The notes under the pieces: model-generated
Told to the model about the DNA's origin: nothing
Database searches by the model: none
What the model saw: the letters and a program-made list of their open reading frames with translations, nothing else
NCBI GenBank assembly: GCA_001579985.1
Contig: LRSR01011528.1
Location: forward strand, 1-22,150
Length of the DNA stretch: 22,150 nt
Direction of reading: 5' to 3'
From: Hypsibius dujardini
Lineage: Eukaryota > Tardigrada > Eutardigrada > Parachela > Hypsibiidae
Position numbers and translations under genes: made by a program
Shown here: piece by piece, positions 16,664 through 22,150 of the stretch
Position numbering within the stretch: the first letter of the stretch is position 1
Layout: each line of letters begins with the position of its first letter

Positions 16664-17584
16664 TCAAGCCCCTCGCCTAATGCTTTCAGGGCTATTGCCC
16701 ATCCAGTGCTCTTTCGGAATGAACTTAACTCCGGAATTTTGAAGCCATTCTTGGGTGATTCCGGAAAAGTGCGCTGGAGCATTGTCATGGTGGAAGACGA
16801 CCTTGTTGATAAGCTCTCCCGGAAATAGTTTCCGAATGTTGTTCTTGAAAAGAGGCTTCAAAACATGTTGGATGTAGTACTGACTGTTGACTTTCGCTCC
16901 GGGTTTGACGAAGCGGATCGCGGTTTTTCCACGGGAGCAAACACCGGCTACAAGCATGACGCCCTTGGGGTGAGATTCCTTCCAAAATTTGGTCCAACTT
17001 TTCGGACTCCTTTCTCCCCGAAACTCATAATAAATCTTTCGGATCCCGTTAACGTCCGTCAGATACACCCAGGCCTCATCAATGGTGATAATATTCTTCA
17101 ACTTCCGGCCGCAGATGTAGCGCAGGAAACTCGGGCCTCGGTCCAGCCGTTGTTTAGCCTGCTTGTTCCATAGGGCATGAACACGGCACTTTTTCCGCAC
17201 CTTCCCCACCAAATCCTGGCTAACCACGCAAGCAATAGTTGTAGCCGACATGTCGTACTTCAAGGATAATGCGGAACGAGTCAGCGGATTCGGTCCTGAG
17301 AGGTCCTTTTCAATGGCATCCACTAGACCAGGAGTTCGGAGTTTCGGGGAGCCACGGAGTTTCAACAACGACGGTGCAGTATTCCTTCCGGTTTCCTTGT
17401 TGATATTTTTTCTGATGAGATTCGATACTGCTTTCTGAGAAACAACAATTTCCCTGACCTTCAATGATTTCACAATTCGTCTGGATGAATATTTCAAACT
17501 GACCAATGTCAAAACAGACTCCCTCACACCCAAATCTAGTTTACGACCCATATTTGCATACAAATGAGACAAGAAATTTGTCAC
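16664..17584 (-). pseudogene. Tc1/mariner-superfamily transposase, C-terminally broken
   Basis: Open frame of 306 codons; the native start is probably the ATG at 17551 (MGRKLDLGV). The N-terminal part carries helix-turn-helix-like segments (RESVLTLVSL, SQKAVSNLIRKNI). The catalytic DDE/D core shows the first Asp in TIDEAWVYL (residue 169) and the second in FHHDNAPAHFS (residue 267). The frame then reaches HWMGNSPE, where the family continues with a third acidic residue about 34-40 residues after the second. Here it runs into SIRRGA and a stop, so the third catalytic residue and C-terminus are missing. No clear terminal repeats were found. Likely a dead insertion. Confidence 0.85.
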
Positions 17585-19155
17585 ACATATGAAATTGAGT
17601 GGAGCACGTGTTGGGTTTTTGAGATTGGGAAATCAGATAAGGCGCCCCGTACAGGTGTGAAAATGAGTCACTGAGTACCATCAAGTGGTTAACCCTCTGT
17701 AGATCTTTGTTAGTGTACTGTACAAAAAAAATCAGAAATATTCAATCAATGGTGCACCGCTAGACCTTTTTAAAAAAATTGTAAAACTTTTCAGACTAAA
17801 AAGTGGTGTACGGGTCCACGCTAATAACTTTCCAGTTGTTACGCGATTGGGATAATTTCTGTTACAGTTAAGAGCCAAATTATTACACCAATTTCTGTTA
17901 CTAAAAAATAGTATTTGTTGTCACATTTTAGATTTCCAGTTTTGGTCTAAAGTTAGGGATGCAGATTTAAACTGGCTGAACTTGACCCGGCGAGATTTTT
18001 TTGTTTCTCAAAACCAAGATTGCCCTCAAATTGATTTTTTTTTGCATGGGATAGTCCCATTAAAGTACTACAACATACGTGTTTCAACTTTTTTTTTTCT
18101 TACGCTCTGCTTCGAGAACTGCGAACCAGTTTTGATCTGGGACAGCGAACTTGGGTACCTCCCCGTCTCGCTCCAAGAACTCTTTCCAAATGCTACTTGG
18201 CACGTCCTTCTTTTCCTCGAGAAGTCTGACAGATTCCGCAGCTTCGTGAGGACTTAGTTACCTTTCCGAACCACATCAACAGCCCTTTACTCAATTGATA
18301 AAAGACGTTTCGATGAGCCCCGGTCAAAGTTCTCAGATTTGCAAAACGCCCAACGCCGGCCGCGATAACGTATCTGGCTAAATTTTGCCTAGTATCACCG
18401 TGTCTAGTCGGAAAGCAAAGGTGAAAAGACACGGCGATCCAAGCTCATTCCATCCCGAAATTAGAAATTTGCAAAGGTTTTTGGTAATTTCTATCTCGTC
18501 ACACTGAGTAAACTATAAGGCAGAGTTTTGGGTGTAAAAAATTGGAGTATTTCTCCAAAAAATTTTCAAAATTTGGTAGATCAAACGAAGTTCGTCTAAT
18601 ACAGTTTTTAAAATAATGTCTAAAAGGGATAAAGCGACCTGATGACGTCAGGTGACGTAATTTGAAAAAACAACAACATAAAAAAGCAAAAGTTTGCAAA
18701 CCAAACTACTTCAGGGGAAAAACATATTGGAGGCTGAAAAAAATTGATCCTTGCTAACACGTTCGGCGAGCGGGCTTGAATTTTCAACACAAAGAAAGCG
18801 CCGGGCGCCCTTAAATTTTTTAATTTCTAGGATCGTCACACAAAGTCAAGGTTTAGCGGACTTTGTAATAATTGGCTGAAAATTCGCGGAGCATAAACCA
18901 GTAAAATATGTGCATGTGGAACGAAATTGGAAAGTGTACTAGTATTTGAGGAATCGATAGTTAAACAGTTAACGGGCATGATGAAATGAAATAAAGTTAT
19001 TGAATGGTAAAATAATTTTAGTTACAGTATATTTGCGTTGCAGTTTAATAATGTAATTCAGGTTTTGATAAGCGTTCCACTGTGACTGTCGATGACTGTC
19101 CGTTTAAACCACCGGTTTTGTGTAAGGTTAAGAGAATATGTGGGAAATGAACTAA
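17585..19155. other. Intergenic region
   Basis: No supported gene. Contains copy 2 of the dispersed repeat (about 18400-18515). A plus-strand frame at 17982-18257 has a plausible-looking end (ENCEPVLIWDSELGYLP) but no family recognised and no splice context. Confidence 0.45.
18400..18515. repeat. Dispersed diverged repeat, copy 2
   Basis: Same word order as 13718-13850: GGAAAGCAAAGGTGAAAAG, CACGGCGATCCAA, CTCATTCCA, AGAAATTTGCAAAGGTTTTT, TTTCTATCTCG. Confidence 0.7.
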
Positions 19156-19741
19156 CTTGGGAAGTGGTGGAGATTTCCTCTCGCTATTCGAGTGAGTTTT
19201 ATTTTGCTGATACCTGTTAATATATCATGGATTTACCTAGGAGTCTCATCGCTGCAAGATTTTTGACAGCCATCCACTCCTAATTTGATTTGAAATCGAT
19301 TGACATTAGCAGAATCTTATTTGGATGCCAGGGGGCGGAGCTGAGTCATTTCTGCAATGTCACTCGGAAGCCAAGATTGAAACTAGCCCGTAGCTCCGCC
19401 CCCTGGCATCCAAATAAGATTCTGCTAATATCAATCAATTCCAAATTAAAGTTGGAGTGGAGGGGTGTCAAAAATCTTGGAATCGAACGTTTTCCAAAAA
19501 ACGAAGTTTTTACTGGTTGGGATAAAAAATGAAACTTCCGAAACGTTGTTAATTAATCAATCAATCAAGCCCCGGGCGATAGCACAAAGTGGTACGAGAA
19601 TGTTTTTTCCTTAATTTTTTTCTGAACCTGTAATTGTGTTTGCAACGACGAGACTTCTAGGGAAATTCATGATATATTAACAGGTATCAGCAAAATAAAA
19701 CTCACTCGAATAGCGAGGGGAAATCTCCGCCACTTCCCAAG
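19156..19741. mobile_element. 586-bp foldback element with TAA duplication (Harbinger/Tourist-like MITE)
   Basis: The outer arms 19156-19228 and 19669-19741 are near-perfect inverted copies, starting CTTGGGAAGTGG. Inner arms 19256-19342 and 19392-19478 are also inverted copies around GGATGCCAGGGGGCGGAG. TAA flanks both ends (19153-19155, 19742-19744), which fits the 3-bp target duplication of PIF/Harbinger elements. No transposase. Confidence 0.85.
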
Positions 19742-20613
19742 TAAGACATTCACGTACAAGTACTATATAAAGAGCTACATGGACGATGGCCAATGATTGA
19801 TTTGACGGAATCTGACTGTACCCGTAGCTAGCGCCCTTTTTGGTTGAACTTTGTTGGTAGGTTTTTAACATCCATCAGTCCGCCAGTATGTCCGGAAAGT
19901 AGAAGACAAGCAGCAACGACAAAAAGCAAGACTCATAATCGCTTCCTTGTGCTGATAAGAAACGTTGCTGTTGGTCTTAGTATGCCAATGAGAGAATTCC
20001 TGTCGAGTGCGAAATATGCATTCAACAACGTCTGGTTTTAATCGCTTCCGTGTGCTGATAAGAAACGTTGCTGTTGGTCTTAGCATGCCAATGAGAGAAT
20101 TCCTATCGAGTGCGAAACATGCATTCAACAACGCCTGGTTCCTAGCGGATCTTGGCCGAGGAATCGGTGGCAGGGTAGGAACTCGCAGTCGTACTGAAGC
20201 AACCTGACCTGAAAAACTGCCGGAAGACCGCCTTGAGGTCGGGCAAATGGAGCTGTACCGAATTATTCCGTTCCCTAGTAAACACGGGGATAAATTAAGC
20301 CAAGTATCTAGCCAGTTTCCTAAATTCTGGCTTTATTAAACAGATAGACTGGCTTTATCTTATTTATATGGCTGAAAAAAATGCAGAGTTGGCTTAATTC
20401 TCGGCAAAATGGTCTTGTGTTATGTCTAGGTGGCTGATTGACTTGCAAAAAACCGATAAGGCATACAAAAAAGCCAGGTGTCATTCGCAATATTAAAAAT
20501 TAATATTCGCCCTCGAAATTTTCCGTGTTTTCTGAGTCATTTACTAAGTCCTTCACTCTATTACACATGAAAAAATTAAGTACGATAGGTCATACGAAAA
20601 GTCAATTTTTCAC
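19742..20613. other. Intergenic region with 103-bp duplication
   Basis: No gene called. The tandem duplication at 19938-20143 is the only structured part. A repeated TGGCTTA-like motif occurs in 20310-20400. Confidence 0.5.
19938..20143. repeat. Tandem duplication, two 103-bp units
   Basis: 19938-20040 and 20041-20143 differ at about six or seven positions, most of them C/T or G/A transitions. A plus-strand frame through both copies reads NRF.VLIRNVAVGLSMPMRE and then SSAK.AFNN, but 103 is not a multiple of three, so no single frame spans both. Confidence 0.9.
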
Positions 20614-21010
20614 ATAAATTATACGCCATTCCGCACAAAATTTGTGAGGCCGTTTACAAGGCGTGTCACCACTCTTTTTATCAGTCTAAATTTATGTGAA
20701 GAGATATGTGTGAGCTTTCAAAGTTTATATGCCTTATCAAGCAAACGCAGTGGGTTGAATCGGTACATGGGCTGAATCAGTCGGGTGGCGGAGGGCGCCA
20801 CAAATGAAGCTGAATGAGTGTTGTTTACAACTTATACTTGTGGCGCCCTTCGCCACCCGACCGATTCAATCCACCGCGTTTGCCTGGTAAGGCATATAAA
20901 TTTTGAAAGCCCACACATATCTCTTTACATAAATTTAGACTGATAAAAAGAGTGGCCACACGCCTTGTGAACGGCCTCATAAATGTTGTGCGGAATGGCG
21001 TATAATTTAT
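20614..21010. mobile_element. About 397-bp foldback element
   Basis: The left arm 20614-20803 and right arm 20838-21010 are inverted copies: ATAAATTATACGCCATTCCG at one end, GGCGCCACAA around a loop of about 34 bp. The left arm carries an extra 17 bp or so near 20762. Possible TA target duplication, not certain. No coding capacity. Confidence 0.85.
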
Positions 21011-21596
21011 ACGCCTTATTCATTCTTATTCGAAAGGCGAGCAGACTGTAAGTTTTTAAAAATAAATGACAGAAATAAAAGTCTGTGCAGGGTGCCCAGG
21101 GTTTGGCATCTTGTGGGACGCAGTGGTGGTATTTCTAATTATTTTAGAACACGGCGAAATATGTGTCCAAAAATAGTTCTGAAACAGTTTAGCATTGTCG
21201 CGAAGAATTGCGAAACTTATGCTTTCACGTTTCACGGCTGTGGAATGACTAGAACAATATTTAGGCGCTATTATAGCTTGGTTTGTCAGGCGTCTGTAAT
21301 TTGAAGGTTCGCGCGATTCGACGATGAGCCCATCTGAACGAAATTTTTGAAAACAATTTCCAGAACTGTTTTCAAACAAACAAAAGTAACAGTTTTATAA
21401 ATCGTATGACAGAAGTCTAAAGAAAGATGAAAGCATTGACCAGAACTTTTCTTTTCGTACACTTTTCGTACACCAGATGTGTACTAGGGTCTGTATATGA
21501 TCCCATTTTTTTGCCATTTGGGGTAAAAGCCAATTTTTTTACGGAAAATTAGAGGGAAAGATATCTTTCTGTATGTGTAATGGGAACTAGGGGTTA
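21011..21596. other. Intergenic region
   Basis: AT-rich. Open frames (21056-21379 minus, 21092-21304 plus) overlap on opposite strands and have no motif. Nothing called. Confidence 0.45.
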
Positions 21597-21909
21597 GGAG
21601 TTATCATCATCAACCCCTGTGAGGTTGCCGTTGGTGTTGTGAGGAACTGAATCGATGGGGTCTGGATTGGGATGATTATTGTTGTTTGCATTCGGCTGAT
21701 TGAGGCTCTGAGCGTGCGGGTTTGCGTTTGCGAGATCGCTGACGTCACGTTCGGCGACAAAAAGATCGTGACGTTGCCCAGGCGTTACGTGGTAAGCGGC
21801 CAAGAACTTTGTTCTTGAACGTCGTCGCCTCTGATGATGCCGCTCCGCAGTGTAGCCGGAGGAGATGTGAAGTCCGATTAGGATTTCTATTGCGGCGCTG
21901 CTGGACTTT
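21597..21909 (-). CDS. Candidate terminal exon of an unrecognised gene
   Basis: The minus-strand frame is open from just after a TGA near 21910 to a TAG/TAA end near 21597, about 104 codons. It reads AIEILIGLHISSGYTAERHH, then a basic run (QRRRRSRTKF), then an Asn/Pro-rich tail (NANNNNHPNPDP...GVDDDNS). A basic patch and a disordered acidic end suggest a real C-terminus, but no family is recognised. A second overlapping minus frame (to 22140) is also open. The splice acceptor might be CCAAAG| near 21907. Evidence is weak. Confidence 0.3.
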
Positions 21910-22150
21910 GGTCATGTGCGAGACGCGAGTGACATAAACACCGAAAATGGGCGAAAAACGGTAAAAAGTATCCCCTAAGGCGGTGTGGTTCCACTGTTTC
22001 GAAACGCCTATCACTTCTTGCACTTGTCCAGTACAGTCAGTCCCAAGAAGAACTCTGCCTGCACACAGGCTGTTTGCGCATAGAGAGAGATGAGGTGCGA
22101 CAGGTGTAGCAATAAATATCTTCGATATCAAGAGATGCAAGTAATTGAAC

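Noticed and set aside
1-22150. tRNA, rRNA, CRISPR array or bacterial operon
   Set aside because: No tRNA-like arms, no spaced direct repeats, and spliced eukaryotic genes throughout.

Overview
This is animal nuclear DNA. Two multi-exon genes with short GT-AG introns can be assembled by hand, and the rest is intergenic DNA rich in small transposable elements and tandem repeats. Introns as short as 67-92 bp, compact genes, about 40% GC and many TIR elements suggest a small-genome invertebrate, perhaps an ecdysozoan such as a tardigrade. That placement is inference only.

Layout. (1) About 120-5281, minus strand: the 5' part of a gene for a secreted or membrane receptor with a natriuretic-peptide-receptor type (ANF_receptor / periplasmic-binding-protein-like) extracellular domain. 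Five exon pieces join in phase at 5281-4957, 3916-3875, 3540-3238, 2389-2358 and 1706-1392. A sixth candidate lies near 332-118. The rest of the gene, including any guanylate cyclase domain, would lie left of the window. (2) 5282-6165: an 0.9 kb divergent intergenic region with an (ACAG)12 microsatellite. (3) 6166-13296, plus strand: a complete cyclic nucleotide-gated (CNG) channel subunit with 12 exons and about 745 residues. It has S1-S6, pore, C-linker, cyclic-nucleotide-binding domain and a C-terminal coiled coil of the CNGA type. (4) 13297-22150: mostly non-coding. It holds an ORF for a small PAN/apple-like protein (15274-15888, minus), a decayed Tc1/mariner transposase (16664-17584, minus), three TIR or foldback elements (14945-15264, 19156-19741, 20614-21010), a 103-bp tandem duplication, and an unassigned ORF at the right edge.

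How the parts fit. Receptors of the ANF type are very often guanylate cyclases, which make cGMP, and the divergent neighbour is a channel whose binding site keeps the residues associated with cGMP selectivity. The two genes could therefore be the two ends of one cGMP signalling step, controlled from a shared promoter region. The cyclase part is not visible, so this is a hypothesis.

Most notable observations: the head-to-head receptor/channel pair; a 650-bp TIR element inside the receptor coding sequence whose limits nearly coincide with an in-frame intron (possible intron gain by transposon insertion); and a CNGA-like channel whose selectivity-filter glutamate is replaced by isoleucine.
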